Positions 10,201 to 18,255 of a stretch of 52,670 bases of DNA are shown here, piece by piece. Position 1 is the first letter of the stretch. Every line of letters starts with the position of its first letter. The position numbers and the translations under genes are program-made. Source of the stretch: Myxococcus dinghuensis (lineage in GTDB: Bacteria; Myxococcota; Myxococcia; Myxococcales; Myxococcaceae); NCBI RefSeq assembly GCF_024198235.1, contig NZ_JAKCFB010000056.1, forward strand, positions 1 through 52,670, in the 5' to 3' direction. Under the pieces are notes generated by a model. It was not told the DNA's origin. It worked only from the letters and a program-made list of their open reading frames with translations, and did no database searches.

Positions 10201-10352
10201 AGCCCTGGCGGCTGCGCTACGCGACGGGCGTGGGCCTGCGCTACGTGACCCCCGTGGGTCCGCTGGCCTTCGACGTGGGCTTCAACCTGGACCCGGACGA
10301 GGAAGTGAACGAGGCGCGGACGCAGTTCCACTTCAGCATCGGCACGTTCTGA
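7278..10352 (+). CDS. Omp85-family outer-membrane protein (BamA/TamA-like) with about seven POTRA domains
   Basis: From a GTG at 7278 the product is 1024 residues, with a short signal peptide ending near ARAQ (residue 18). Seven POTRA-like units can be read at about 23-94, 95-172, 173-252, 253-330, 331-450 (with an insert), 451-532 and 533-612, each with an xRFxGN-type strand or a terminal VEEG turn. A 16-strand-type barrel fills 613-1024, with a Phe at the C-terminus, the outer-membrane beta signal. BamA normally has five POTRAs and TamA three. Being just after a tamB-like gene, it is probably the TamA partner, though BamA-like roles cannot be excluded. The start is uncertain: GGAGG lies 19 bases upstream of 7278, and an in-frame GTG at 7191 would overlap tamB. 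Confidence 0.9.
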   Translation: MALSLVACALMAGVARAQTGAGPSVVGVELHLPNGVDAAGLSDLVLVRKGQHLSPGAVRRSVERLWATGRFADVVARQVESGAGVRLVFQLTPVSRLARLRFDGNSVLTEGELLEASGLLEGGPLDSEELEGAVSSVLQAYQRKGYDSVKVTARQEPVTNGIAVLLLVEEGVPTRVRQLSFTGSPGEPLSRLMEVLALRPGEVFDRARLEEGLERLRTLLREEGHWRAQVGTPTVLVEGSVATVAVPLAAGPRYSLRFHGNRRFPTSLLERVLAYDAAEPLDEVVAGRLARRIESFYRIRGFHDVRVRPREVTRPDGEVAVLAFDVEEGSRLRVSEVRFHGNTAVDSATLREVLTERIRAGESLPELDLRLADDPLEVEGRHARYGVSTEPPPDPSTVYVEDAWMDAVDVMNESYRERGFLSAVVSFRGLTVDALAHTAVADFDVEEGPRARVTEVRYEGLPKGMSMPFLRVGARVRQGLPLSFEAVEAARVDLERLLGLRGYIFAKVTTESSVGEDGQAARVVFRADAGPQVKVGKILIQGLTRTDPDLVMANLDLAEGKPLVMASLTDGQRRLARLGVFRQVDVALADPTRREPSKDIVVSVQERPRLDGEVSAGYFLVDGPRIALDTAYRNLDGRGLSLLARGKVNYAGWSADALSRDRRIACEQSGGLASAGCDVELQGLSGLGGRGNLALAQPRLLFLLPFEVGARVDLIGERVHRPSYVSTRFAAAAALDWAVASWFNVSLSYEVENNRLRSRAGVLELLNRADQERLRYPFGDFTLHSLRPSVTLDFRDDPANPRRGLVFVGSAEFTRGIRVNPTDVAGNPVSAFPINGVKLSSSLSGYVPLGRRSSLALSARAGTMVPMEDGAQTIGSKLFYLGGSSSLRGFREDGVLPEDVREALHQRVRDCRSLITPSGCSAELKAVLAGQVPASQGGELFTLGKAELRLPALTSVDLGLFVEAGNLWLDRAKFEPWRLRYATGVGLRYVTPVGPLAFDVGFNLDPDEEVNEARTQFHFSIGTF

Positions 10353-10361
10353 GGAGGCGGC

Positions 10362-10877
10362 ATGCGCGGGCGGGTGGTGCTGGTGATGGCGATGGCGGCG
10401 GTGGGGCTGACCGCGTGTCGACACCCGCAGGCGGTGGCCGACGCGCCGGAGCGTCCCAAGTGGATGCCGCCGGAGGGGGCCTGTCCGAAGGGCTCGCTGG
10501 TGCAGATGGAGCGGCTGGGCCTGAAGCCGGGCGACAAGGTGCCCGTCATCGTGGACGCCATCCAGGACCACCCGGGGCCGGCCCGCTACAACTACAGCTT
10601 CGTGATTGCCCTGCCGCGCGAGGACGGCGAGAAGATGCTGCCCGGCGCGCGCATCGGCGGGCGCCTCTACGTGACGAAGCACCGCGTCTTCGGGCGGTAC
10701 GACCGCGTCTTCCTCCCGGAGAGCGGCGCCATGTCCGTGCCCTTCTGCGGCATCCTCCTGGATGCCCGGTGGGACCGGGACGGCGAGGGGCTGATTGCCT
10801 ACCCCAGCCCGATGAAGGGCTTCTCCGTGGTGCAGGACAACACCGGCGTCATCCTGGTGGTGGACCGCTACCCGTAG
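10362..10877 (+). CDS. Lipoprotein of unknown function
   Basis: A 171-residue protein with an N-terminal signal peptide and the lipobox LTAC (Cys near residue 19), so it is probably a lipid-anchored envelope protein. The rest is a compact domain with two cysteines (in GACPKG and PFCGIL) and many beta-strand-like stretches; I do not recognise a family. A GAGGAGG ribosome site precedes the ATG, which lies nine bases after the Omp85 gene. Such tight linkage suggests an accessory subunit of the TamA/TamB-like assembly, perhaps on the outer membrane, but that is inference from position only. Confidence 0.75.
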   Translation: MRGRVVLVMAMAAVGLTACRHPQAVADAPERPKWMPPEGACPKGSLVQMERLGLKPGDKVPVIVDAIQDHPGPARYNYSFVIALPREDGEKMLPGARIGGRLYVTKHRVFGRYDRVFLPESGAMSVPFCGILLDARWDRDGEGLIAYPSPMKGFSVVQDNTGVILVVDRYP

Positions 10878-10917
10878 CCGCCGGCGTCGGGGGCGTCCGT
10901 GAGGTACAGTCGCCGCC

Positions 10918-12237
10918 GTGTTCTACGCGTGCGTCCGTGCCGTGGTGGCGATGTGCCTGCGGTTCTTCTACCGGGTGAAGGTGAACGCGCCTGGCGCCTC
11001 GCCGGAGGGGCCGGTGCTCTTCGTGGGCAACCACCCCAATGGGCTCATCGACCCCGGGCTGGTCTTCATCCTCACCCGTCGCAAGGTGACGTTCCTCGCG
11101 AAGGCGCCCCTGTTCCGCATGCCCGTCATCGGCTGGCTGCTGAAGGGCCTGGACGCGCTGCCGGTGTACCGCAAGCAGGATGACCCGACGAAGATGGGGG
11201 GCAACGAGGGGACGCTCGAGGCCGCGCGGGGGGCGCTCCTCCAGGGGCGCGCCATCACCATCTTCCCGGAGGGCAAGAGCCACTCGGAGCCGGCGCTCGC
11301 GGAGCTGAAGACGGGCGCGGCGCGCATCGCGCTGGGCGCCGCGAAGCAGGGAGCCCCCGTGCGTGTCGTCCCCGTGGGCCTCACGTACGCGCAGAAGCAC
11401 GTCTTCCGCAGCGAGGTCCTCATCGACGTGGGGGCGCCCATCGAGGTGAGCGCCTTCCTCCCGGCGGACCCCTCCGCCGACTCTGACGCCGTGCGCGCGC
11501 TCACCGAGCGGATCGCGGAGGGCTTGCGGGGCGTCACGTTGAACCTGGCGCAGTGGGAGGACCTGCCGCTGGTGCAACTCGCCGAGCAGCTCTATTCCTT
11601 CCGTCAGGGCGGCGCGCTCGACGCGGAGCGACTGCGCCTGTGGGCCCGGGGCGTCCAGCTGTTCCGGACCAACGAGCCCGACCGCTTCGCGGAGCTGCGG
11701 GCGCACCTGGCCGCCTTCCAGCGGCGCATGGCGCTGGTGCACGCCGGCGGGCCGGAGGACCTCGCGCTGGTGTACCGGCCGGGCAACGTGGTGCCGTTCG
11801 TGGTGAAGAACCTCCTGGCGCTCGTGCTGGGCTTGCCGCTGTTCGTGCTCGGCGTGGTGCTGTTCGGGTTGCCCTACCAGGTGCCCCGGCTCGCCGCCCG
11901 CAGGGCGGAGCTGGACGTGCAGGCCACGGTGAAGTTCCTCAGCGGCTTCGTGGTGGGGCTCGTCTGGTGGGCGGCGCTCACCGTCGCCGCGTCGGTGTGG
12001 GGCAATGGGGCCTGGGGCCTGGGGACGTTCGTCGCGGCGGTGCCCCTGGCCCTCTTCACGCTCTACTTCTCCGAGCGGTGGGAGGGGCTCAAGCGCGACA
12101 TCGACGTCTTCTTCCTGCTGGGCAACCGCGCCCGCCTCAAGGCCCTGCTGCTGACCGAGGGCGAGCGGCTCGCGTCCGAGGTGGAGCGGCTGGCGGGGGA
12201 GTACCGGCCGCTGCTCGACGCCTCCGTCAGGAGCTGA
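10918..12237 (+). CDS. PlsC-type membrane acyltransferase
   Basis: A 439-residue glycerophospholipid-type acyltransferase. The catalytic block is NHPNGLIDP at residues 38-46, a variant with one residue more between His and Asp than bacterial PlsC, and the substrate block FPEGKS is at 116-121. The C-terminal ~150 residues contain three or more hydrophobic segments, so it is an integral membrane enzyme. It probably adds an acyl chain to a lysophospholipid or a glycerol-3-phosphate-like acceptor on the inner membrane. The GTG start at 10918 has only a distant GAGGT; a later ATG at 10951 is possible but would cut into the amphipathic N-terminus. It closes the left-hand operon, 40 bases after the lipoprotein, and its 3' end overlaps the convergent MFS gene by 11 bases. 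Confidence 0.82.
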   Translation: MFYACVRAVVAMCLRFFYRVKVNAPGASPEGPVLFVGNHPNGLIDPGLVFILTRRKVTFLAKAPLFRMPVIGWLLKGLDALPVYRKQDDPTKMGGNEGTLEAARGALLQGRAITIFPEGKSHSEPALAELKTGAARIALGAAKQGAPVRVVPVGLTYAQKHVFRSEVLIDVGAPIEVSAFLPADPSADSDAVRALTERIAEGLRGVTLNLAQWEDLPLVQLAEQLYSFRQGGALDAERLRLWARGVQLFRTNEPDRFAELRAHLAAFQRRMALVHAGGPEDLALVYRPGNVVPFVVKNLLALVLGLPLFVLGVVLFGLPYQVPRLAARRAELDVQATVKFLSGFVVGLVWWAALTVAASVWGNGAWGLGTFVAAVPLALFTLYFSERWEGLKRDIDVFFLLGNRARLKALLLTEGERLASEVERLAGEYRPLLDASVRS

Positions 12238-13501
12238 GGCGAGCCCGGGGCACGGCCTCGCGGAACAGCTTCGCGCCCACGAGCAGGGCCACGCCGCCCA
12301 GGAGCACGGGGAGGGCGTTCACCGCGATGGCGGTGTGCAGCGTCGCCGCGTCCGCGATGTTGCCGATGAGCGCCGGCGAAATCGCGTCACCCAGCAGGTG
12401 GATGCACAGGACGTTGAGCCCCATGGCGAAGGCGCGGAACGCGGGCGGCACGCAGTTGACGATGGCGGCGTTGATGGGCCCGCTGTTGAGGAAGATGAGG
12501 AACTGGGCCATGCCGATGGCGGCGAACGTCGGGCCCACGTCCTTCAGGTTGACGGCCAGGTACATGCACGGCGCCGCCAGCAGCAGGCCGATGCCGGACA
12601 TCCACAGCCCGCCGCCCTCGCGCTTCTTGTCCAGCTTGTCCCCCAGCCACCCGCCCGCCACCGTCCCCAGCAGGCCCGCGACGGCGGTGATGGCGCCGAA
12701 GAGGAACCCGGAGCTGTCCGCGGACATGCCGCGCTCGCGCACCAGGTACGTGGGCATCCAGAAGCCCAGCCCGCCGATGGAGAACGTCATCAGCGTGTAG
12801 CCGGCGGTCACGGCCCAGAAGGCCGGGTTGCGCGCCAGCCCCTTGAGGCCCACGAGGAAGGGCATCTTCACCTCCGCGTCCGGCCCGTCCATGGCGCCGC
12901 GCTGGGGCTCGGGCATGAAGAAGGCCAGGGCACCCAGCAGGAGCCCCGGCACGCCGCCGGCGAAGAAGGCCACGTGCCACGAATACTGCTGCGTCAGCCA
13001 GCCGCCCAGGCCGTAGCCCGCCGCCGCGCCCACGGGGATGGCGATGTAGAAGAACGCCAGCATGCGCGTGCGCTGCTCGCGCGGATACAGGTCGGAGATG
13101 ATGCTCGGGGCCACCGCGCCATAGCCCGCCTCGCCGATGCCAATCACCGCCCGGGCGACGAGCAGCGCGGCGAAGGAGGTGGCCAGTCCGCTGGCGCCCG
13201 TGGCCAGGCTCCACAGCAGCACGCCGCCCGCCACCAGCAGCCTGCGGGGATACCGGTCCCCGAGGAAGCCGCCCAGCGGCGAGGCCAGCATGAACACCAC
13301 GATGAACATGGTGCCCAGCAGGCCGGACTGCGTGTCGTTGATGCCGAACTCCTGCTGGATGCCCGGCAGCGCCACCGCGACGATGTACCGGTCGAGGTAG
13401 TTGACCAGGTTGATGAGCGTCAGCACGAGCAGGGCGAACCCCGCGTTCGCCGCGGGCGCCAGGGGCTTCACGGGCGTGGCCGTCATGGTGGACGTGCTCA
13501 T
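12227..13501 (-). CDS. MFS transporter, spinster-like
   Basis: A 424-residue, roughly 12-helix major facilitator. The family A-motif is seen as GFLGDRYPRR between helices 2 and 3, and YLDRY near residue 30 resembles the spinster-like and anion:cation symporter branch. The substrate cannot be read from the sequence; spinster-type carriers move lipids, sphingoids or organic anions. The ATG at 13501 overlaps the stop of the upstream Ppx/GppA gene as ATGA, so the two are probably translationally coupled. The 3' end overlaps the convergent acyltransferase gene by 11 bases, leaving no room for a separate terminator. Confidence 0.85.
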   Translation of the reverse strand: MSTSTMTATPVKPLAPAANAGFALLVLTLINLVNYLDRYIVAVALPGIQQEFGINDTQSGLLGTMFIVVFMLASPLGGFLGDRYPRRLLVAGGVLLWSLATGASGLATSFAALLVARAVIGIGEAGYGAVAPSIISDLYPREQRTRMLAFFYIAIPVGAAAGYGLGGWLTQQYSWHVAFFAGGVPGLLLGALAFFMPEPQRGAMDGPDAEVKMPFLVGLKGLARNPAFWAVTAGYTLMTFSIGGLGFWMPTYLVRERGMSADSSGFLFGAITAVAGLLGTVAGGWLGDKLDKKREGGGLWMSGIGLLLAAPCMYLAVNLKDVGPTFAAIGMAQFLIFLNSGPINAAIVNCVPPAFRAFAMGLNVLCIHLLGDAISPALIGNIADAATLHTAIAVNALPVLLGGVALLVGAKLFREAVPRARLSS

Positions 13502-14433
13502 GACCGGGCGGCCCCCGCGCCGAAGCGGTGCGCGAGCAGGCCCCATCTCAGCCCCCGGTCGCTCACCCGGCACGAGTCGAGCCCCAAGGCCTTCACCGCC
13601 TCCAGGAGGATGAGCGCCCCGGCGGGGATGACGTCCGCGCGCTTGGGCTGCATGCCGGGCAGGGCGCGGCGCTCCTCCAGGGGCCGGTGGCACAGCCGGT
13701 CCGCCAGCGAGGACAGCTCCGCCACGGACAGCGTCCCGCCGTGCACGCGCTCGGCGTCATACGGGTCGATGGCGTGCTGCACGGCGTACACCGTCGTCAC
13801 CGTGCCCGCCACGCCCACCAGGACGGAGGCCGGCGGCGGAGGAGGGAGTGACTGGAAGGTCTCCCGCAGGTGCGCCTCGACGCGCGCGCGGTCCTCGGCG
13901 GACATCGGGTCGGAGCGCACGAAGCGCTCGGTGAGGCGCACCGCGCCCACGTCGAAGCTGTGGCGGAACTCCACGTGGCCGGAGGGGTTGCCGTAGATGA
14001 ACTCCGTGGAGCCGCCGCCGATGTCGAGCACCAGCAGGGGGCCGGCGGCCTCGCTGGCGAAGTCCGCGTGCACCGCCGCGAAGGACAGCTCCGCCTCCAG
14101 CTTGCCGGAGATGATCTCCACCGTGACGCCGGCGCGCGTCCTCGCGGCCTCGAGGAACTCCGCGCCGTTGGTCGCGTCGCGCGCGGCGCTGGTGGCGGAC
14201 ACCGCGATGTCCTGCGCGCCCAGCTCCCGCGCCTCGCGGGCGAAGGCCTCCAGCACGGACAGGGTGGCCTCCATGCCCTCCGGCGACAGCCGCTTCGTCG
14301 CATCCACGCCCCGGCCCAGCCGGGTGATCTCCGCGCGCTCCCGGACGGGCTCGAAGCGGCCTTCGGGCGTGCGCTCCGCGACGAGCAGCAGCACGGAGTT
14401 GGTCCCAATGTCGATGGTGGCGAATCGCGGCAT
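13498..14433 (-). CDS. Ppx/GppA-family phosphatase
   Basis: A 311-residue member of the exopolyphosphatase / guanosine pentaphosphate phosphohydrolase family (sugar-kinase/Hsp70-like fold). The first phosphate loop is DIGTNSVLLLV at the N-terminus and the second is DIGGGSTEF near residue 134; SATSAARDATNG carries the likely catalytic-face residues. It is the short, two-domain type, without the extra HD-like C-terminal domains of the ~510-residue E. coli Ppx. It may hydrolyse polyphosphate or pppGpp; which one cannot be told. The start was chosen at the ATG of MPRFATIDIG. It lies 14 bases downstream of the aminotransferase gene and overlaps the MFS gene by four bases. Confidence 0.88.
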   Translation of the reverse strand: MPRFATIDIGTNSVLLLVAERTPEGRFEPVRERAEITRLGRGVDATKRLSPEGMEATLSVLEAFAREARELGAQDIAVSATSAARDATNGAEFLEAARTRAGVTVEIISGKLEAELSFAAVHADFASEAAGPLLVLDIGGGSTEFIYGNPSGHVEFRHSFDVGAVRLTERFVRSDPMSAEDRARVEAHLRETFQSLPPPPPASVLVGVAGTVTTVYAVQHAIDPYDAERVHGGTLSVAELSSLADRLCHRPLEERRALPGMQPKRADVIPAGALILLEAVKALGLDSCRVSDRGLRWGLLAHRFGAGAARS

Positions 14434-14447
14434 GCGCCGCAGCCTAC

Positions 14448-15632
14448 TCAACGCAGCAGCGCTTCCAAAGCGTCGGCCAGCGCCGCGTACTCGTCCGGGG
14501 TGTTGTAGACCTGCGCGGACACGCGCACGTGACGCTGCGGGGCCTGGGGCCAGGGGATGACCGGCACCTCGATGCGGTGATTCTCGAAGAGCTTCAGGTG
14601 GAGGGGGTCCAGGAACAGCGGCGGCTCGGGCCGCAGGGGGTAGCCCGGCGGCAGGCCCACGACGGCCATGCTGCCCACCATGCTCTCCGGACACACGGGC
14701 TCGACGCCGAGCCGCTCGCACAGGAGCGCGCGCGCCGCGAGCGCCTTGCTCCGGTTGGAGGCCATCAGCTCCGGCCAGCCGCCCGGCAGCATGCCGCCCA
14801 TCACCCGGAGGGCCTCCGGCACGCACAGCGCGGGGCTGGGGTCGTGGGTCCCCGTCCAGTCGAACTCCAACCGGAAGCGCGAGCGGTCCGTGCGGGGCGA
14901 GTTGCGGCCGTGGCTCACCGCCAGCGGCGTCAGGCCCGGCTGCAGGTCCCTCCGCACGTGGAGGAAGGCCGCGCCCTTGGGGGCGCAGAGCCACTTGTGG
15001 CAGTTGCCCGTGTAGTAGCCCGCGCCCAGCGCGCGCAGCGACAGCGGCACCTGGCCGGGGCCGTGCGCGCCGTCCACCAGCGTCTCCACGCCGCGCGCCT
15101 TCAGCTCCGCGACGAGCCGGGCCACCGGCATCACCAGCGCCGTCTGGCTGGAGATGTGGTCGACGAGCAGCAGGCGCGTGCGCGGCGTGACGTGGGCCAG
15201 CACCGCGTCGACGACGGACTGCTCGGACGCGACGGGCCAGGGCAGCTTCGCCACCACCACCTTCGCGCCGGACTGCGCCGCGGCGAAGTCGAGCGCGTTG
15301 CGGCTGGCGTTGTACTCGTGGTCGGTGGTGAGCAGCTCGTCGCCGGGGGCGAAGCGCAGCGAGCGCAACACCGTGGTGACGCCGCTGGTCGCGTTGGTGA
15401 CGAAGGAGACGTCCTCCGCGTCCGCGCCGACGAAGTCCGCGAGCGCGGCGCGGGCCGCGTCATACAGCGGCTCGATTTCGCGGTGGAGGAAGCGGACGGG
15501 CTCGGCCTCCATGCGCGCGCGCAGCTCCGCCTGCTTTTGGAGCACCGCGGTGGGGCAGGCACCGTACGAACCGTGATTGAGGAAGCGGACCTCGGGGTCC
15601 AATCCCCAGTGGGAGCGGAAGGGGGCGGTCAT
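14448..15632 (-). CDS. Class V aminotransferase (isopenicillin-N epimerase-like)
   Basis: A 394-residue PLP enzyme of the cysteine desulfurase / isopenicillin-N epimerase branch. The N-terminus has FLNHGSYG, the usual substrate-binding opening. LVDGAHGPGQ (near residue 190) carries the Asp that holds the pyridine nitrogen, and the Schiff-base Lys lies in NCHKWLCAPKG (near residue 214). The substrate is unknown; epimerase and cysteine-lyase roles are both possible. It starts 50 bases downstream of tolB on the same strand, where many Tol operons carry pal, and may be cotranscribed with the tol genes and the following phosphatase. Confidence 0.88.
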   Translation of the reverse strand: MTAPFRSHWGLDPEVRFLNHGSYGACPTAVLQKQAELRARMEAEPVRFLHREIEPLYDAARAALADFVGADAEDVSFVTNATSGVTTVLRSLRFAPGDELLTTDHEYNASRNALDFAAAQSGAKVVVAKLPWPVASEQSVVDAVLAHVTPRTRLLLVDHISSQTALVMPVARLVAELKARGVETLVDGAHGPGQVPLSLRALGAGYYTGNCHKWLCAPKGAAFLHVRRDLQPGLTPLAVSHGRNSPRTDRSRFRLEFDWTGTHDPSPALCVPEALRVMGGMLPGGWPELMASNRSKALAARALLCERLGVEPVCPESMVGSMAVVGLPPGYPLRPEPPLFLDPLHLKLFENHRIEVPVIPWPQAPQRHVRVSAQVYNTPDEYAALADALEALLR

Positions 15633-15682
15633 GCCCGGCGACTCGAACCGAACCGCCGCCCCCTGTCAACGCGCCGCGAGTG

Positions 15683-16981
15683 CTACGGCTGGGCCGTCTC
15701 GGCGAGGGGCGCCCAGTCAGGCGTCAGCAGCGTGCCCTTCTCCGAGCGCAGCGGGAGCTGGTTGTTGCCGTCCGAGGTCATCACGAACAGCTGGGTGCCG
15801 CCGTTGCGCGTCGAGGTGAAGATGACCAGCCGGCCGTTGGGCGAGAAGGCGGGCTCCTCGTTGTTGCCCTGGTCCTGCGTCAGGCGCGTCACCTTGCGCG
15901 TGTCGACGTGGACGGTGAACAGGTCGAAGGCGTTGCGCTCGTCGCGCGCCGTGAAGGCGATGAGGTCGCCGCGCGGGGACCAGTCCGGCGTCTGGTTGTA
16001 GTTGCCCTGGAAGGTGAGGCGCGTCACGCCGGAGCCGTCCGCGCCCATGACGTAGATTTGCGGGCTGCCGCCGCGGTTGGACACGAAGGCGATGCGCTTG
16101 CCGTCCGGGGACCAGGAGGGGCTGGTGTTCAGGCCGTAGGGCGTGTCGGTGATGGCCTTGGCGCCGGAGCCGTCCGCGTTGGCGACGTAGATCTGCGCGC
16201 TCTCGCCTTCCGCCAGCGCGTAGGCGATGCGCTTGCCGTCCGGGGAGAAGGCGGCGCCGGTGGCCATCTGGCCCTCGGCCACCAGCGAGCGCGCCTCGCC
16301 GTTGGGGCGCTGCACCCAGATGTCGGGGCGGCCCTTGCGGTACGAGGTGTAGGCCACCTGGGCGCCGTCCTGGCTCAGCGAGGGCAGGATGTTGATGCCG
16401 CCCTTGGTGAGCGACACCGGGTTGCCGCCGTCCCAGTCCGACACCACCACGTCGCGGTTGGCGCCGGCCTTGCGCACGTAGGTGATGCGCGACAGGAACG
16501 GGCTGGGCTCGCGGGTGAAGTGGCGGTACAGCGCGTCCGCCAGCCGGTGCGCGAGGAGGGACGGGTTGTTGCCCGGCGCGTCCTTCGACACCTTCAGGTC
16601 CTCGCGGCCGGTGCCGACGTTGAACAGGCGCAGCTCGCCGCGCAGCGCGCCCGCGTCCTCCGCGAGCGACACCTTCACCAGGGCCTCGGCGCCCACGTCC
16701 GCCCAGCGGCTGAAGTTGATGGTGCCCGCGGCCATGCCCTCCTTGGGGTCGGCCGTGAAGCTCTTGCGGTCCAGCACCTGGAGGATGCCGGAGGCGGTGA
16801 GGTCGAAGGTGAAGGTGGCGTCGAACGTGGCCGCCTCCTTCTTCGCGCCCTCGTTCTGCGTGACCGGCGCGGGGACGGCCACCGGCAGCGGACGGAAGCT
16901 CGCGCCGGAGATTTCGATGGTGGGCGTCTGGGCCAACGCCACGAAGGGGACGAGGACGAGGGAGAGGAGCAGGGCTTTCAT
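15683..16981 (-). CDS. tolB: TolB, periplasmic beta-propeller of the Tol system
   Basis: A 432-residue exported protein: a signal peptide ending at ALA-Q, an N-terminal alpha/beta domain up to about residue 170, and then a WD40-like propeller with repeated SPDGKRIAY/SWSPDGKRIAFVSNRGG blades to the end. TolB sits in the periplasm, binds Pal and helps constrict the outer membrane during division. The start ATG overlaps the stop of the TolA/TonB-like gene as ATGA. No pal gene follows within the window. Confidence 0.96.
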   Translation of the reverse strand: MKALLLSLVLVPFVALAQTPTIEISGASFRPLPVAVPAPVTQNEGAKKEAATFDATFTFDLTASGILQVLDRKSFTADPKEGMAAGTINFSRWADVGAEALVKVSLAEDAGALRGELRLFNVGTGREDLKVSKDAPGNNPSLLAHRLADALYRHFTREPSPFLSRITYVRKAGANRDVVVSDWDGGNPVSLTKGGINILPSLSQDGAQVAYTSYRKGRPDIWVQRPNGEARSLVAEGQMATGAAFSPDGKRIAYALAEGESAQIYVANADGSGAKAITDTPYGLNTSPSWSPDGKRIAFVSNRGGSPQIYVMGADGSGVTRLTFQGNYNQTPDWSPRGDLIAFTARDERNAFDLFTVHVDTRKVTRLTQDQGNNEEPAFSPNGRLVIFTSTRNGGTQLFVMTSDGNNQLPLRSEKGTLLTPDWAPLAETAQP

Positions 16982-17766
16982 AGGGCGTTGAACATCAGGT
17001 TGACGCCGCTCTTCTGCAGCGCGTCTCGGAGGTGGTCGGGAGGAGGCGAGAAGGGAGAGGCCTTGCGCACGGCGGCGACGACCGCCGAGTCGAACAAATC
17101 GTTGCCGCTGGGCTTGGTGAGGCTGACGTCCAGCACCTCGCCGGTCCGGCCCAGGCGGAGCGCGACGAGTGCCTTGAGGTGCATGCGCTCGGACTCCGGG
17201 ATGGTGTCCGCGACGCTGTAGTGCCGGCGCACCTGCGCCTGGAGCAGGCCGAAGTAGCGCTCACCCTCGGCGGTGGCGGAGTCGCCGTCCGGGTCGCCGT
17301 CCTCGGCGCCCTCCGGGTCCTCCTCCGGGGCCGCCTTCGCCGTCTTGTCGAAGGCGCCGAACAGCCGCTTGCGCCGGTCCTCTCCCTCGCGCTCCCCCTT
17401 GACGGGCTCCGGCTTGGGCGCGGACGCGGGCTCCGGCTTCACCCCGGGGACCGGCACCGCGACGGCGTTGGAGGAGGGAGGGGGCTTGGCGGGCTCGGGC
17501 GCCGGCTTGGGGGCGTTGACCTCCTTGGGGGGAGGGGGCAACTGCTCCTTGCGCGGCAGCAGCTTGGCGTCGCGCGGCTTGCCCAGGCGCACCAGCGTGG
17601 CGCGGATGGGCTGCGCGTTCATGTCCACCTTGGGGCCGCCGCTGAAGCGCGCATACAGGATGGCGGCCACGAGCAGGACGACGTGCCCCACGACCGAGGC
17701 CACCACGAAGCGGGACATCCGCGTGGAGCGGGTGACGAGCAGGCTGTGGCTGACCGCGGAGTGCAT
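16978..17766 (-). CDS. TolA/TonB-family energy transducer
   Basis: A 262-residue protein with one N-terminal membrane segment at about residues 18-40, a Pro/Lys/Glu-rich periplasm-spanning region at about 70-165, and a C-terminal TonB/TolA-type domain (LGRTGEVLDVSLTKPSG, FDSAVVAAVRKASPF). It would couple the proton-driven TolQR motor in the inner membrane to outer-membrane partners, so in this operon it plays the part of TolA. It starts three bases after the tolR stop and overlaps tolB by four bases. The C-terminal domain looks more TonB-like than E. coli TolA, which is common outside the Gammaproteobacteria. Confidence 0.9.
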   Translation of the reverse strand: MHSAVSHSLLVTRSTRMSRFVVASVVGHVVLLVAAILYARFSGGPKVDMNAQPIRATLVRLGKPRDAKLLPRKEQLPPPPKEVNAPKPAPEPAKPPPSSNAVAVPVPGVKPEPASAPKPEPVKGEREGEDRRKRLFGAFDKTAKAAPEEDPEGAEDGDPDGDSATAEGERYFGLLQAQVRRHYSVADTIPESERMHLKALVALRLGRTGEVLDVSLTKPSGNDLFDSAVVAAVRKASPFSPPPDHLRDALQKSGVNLMFNAL

Positions 17767-17769
17767 GGG

Positions 17770-18243
17770 CTAGCGCTTCGCCTCCTTGGGCTTCTTCGAC
17801 GGCGTTCCCGGGTTGGACGTCTTGGACCCCGTCGAAGGGTCCGTGATCATCCCCACGTTGTTGATGCCCGCGCGCTGGGCGGCCGCCATCACCTCCACCA
17901 CCACCCCGTAGGGCACGTCCCGGTCCGCGTGGAGGAACAGCTCCTTGTCCGCCTGGACCTTGACGTTGGCGGCCAGCTTCGCCTCCAGCTCCTCCAGGGG
18001 CACCTCCGCGTCGCCGATGTAGACCTTCTTCGCCGCGTCGATGGAGAGCACGACCTTCTTCTCCGTGGCCTCGACGGGCGCGGCCTTCGTCTCCGGCAGG
18101 TTGACCTTCACGCCCTGCTGGATGAGCGGCGCGGTCACCATGAAGATGATGAGCAGCACCAGCATCACGTCCACCATGGGCGTGACGTTGATCTCGCTCA
18201 TCGTGGTGCGGCCGCCGCCGCGATTGGCTCCACCCATGCCCAT
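17770..18243 (-). CDS. tolR: TolR/ExbD-family proton-channel subunit
   Basis: A 157-residue ExbD/TolR protein. The single membrane helix follows SEINVTPMVDVMLVLLIIF, with the conserved channel Asp at residue 25. The periplasmic domain includes LHADRDVPYG. The C-terminus is a short Lys/Pro/Ser-rich tail. Together with TolQ it forms the proton-driven motor of the Tol-Pal system. The assignment to Tol rather than Exb or Agl (gliding) motors rests on the linked tolB. Confidence 0.93.
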   Translation of the reverse strand: MGMGGANRGGGRTTMSEINVTPMVDVMLVLLIIFMVTAPLIQQGVKVNLPETKAAPVEATEKKVVLSIDAAKKVYIGDAEVPLEELEAKLAANVKVQADKELFLHADRDVPYGVVVEVMAAAQRAGINNVGMITDPSTGSKTSNPGTPSKKPKEAKR

Positions 18244-18255
18244 GGACGCCTCCGC

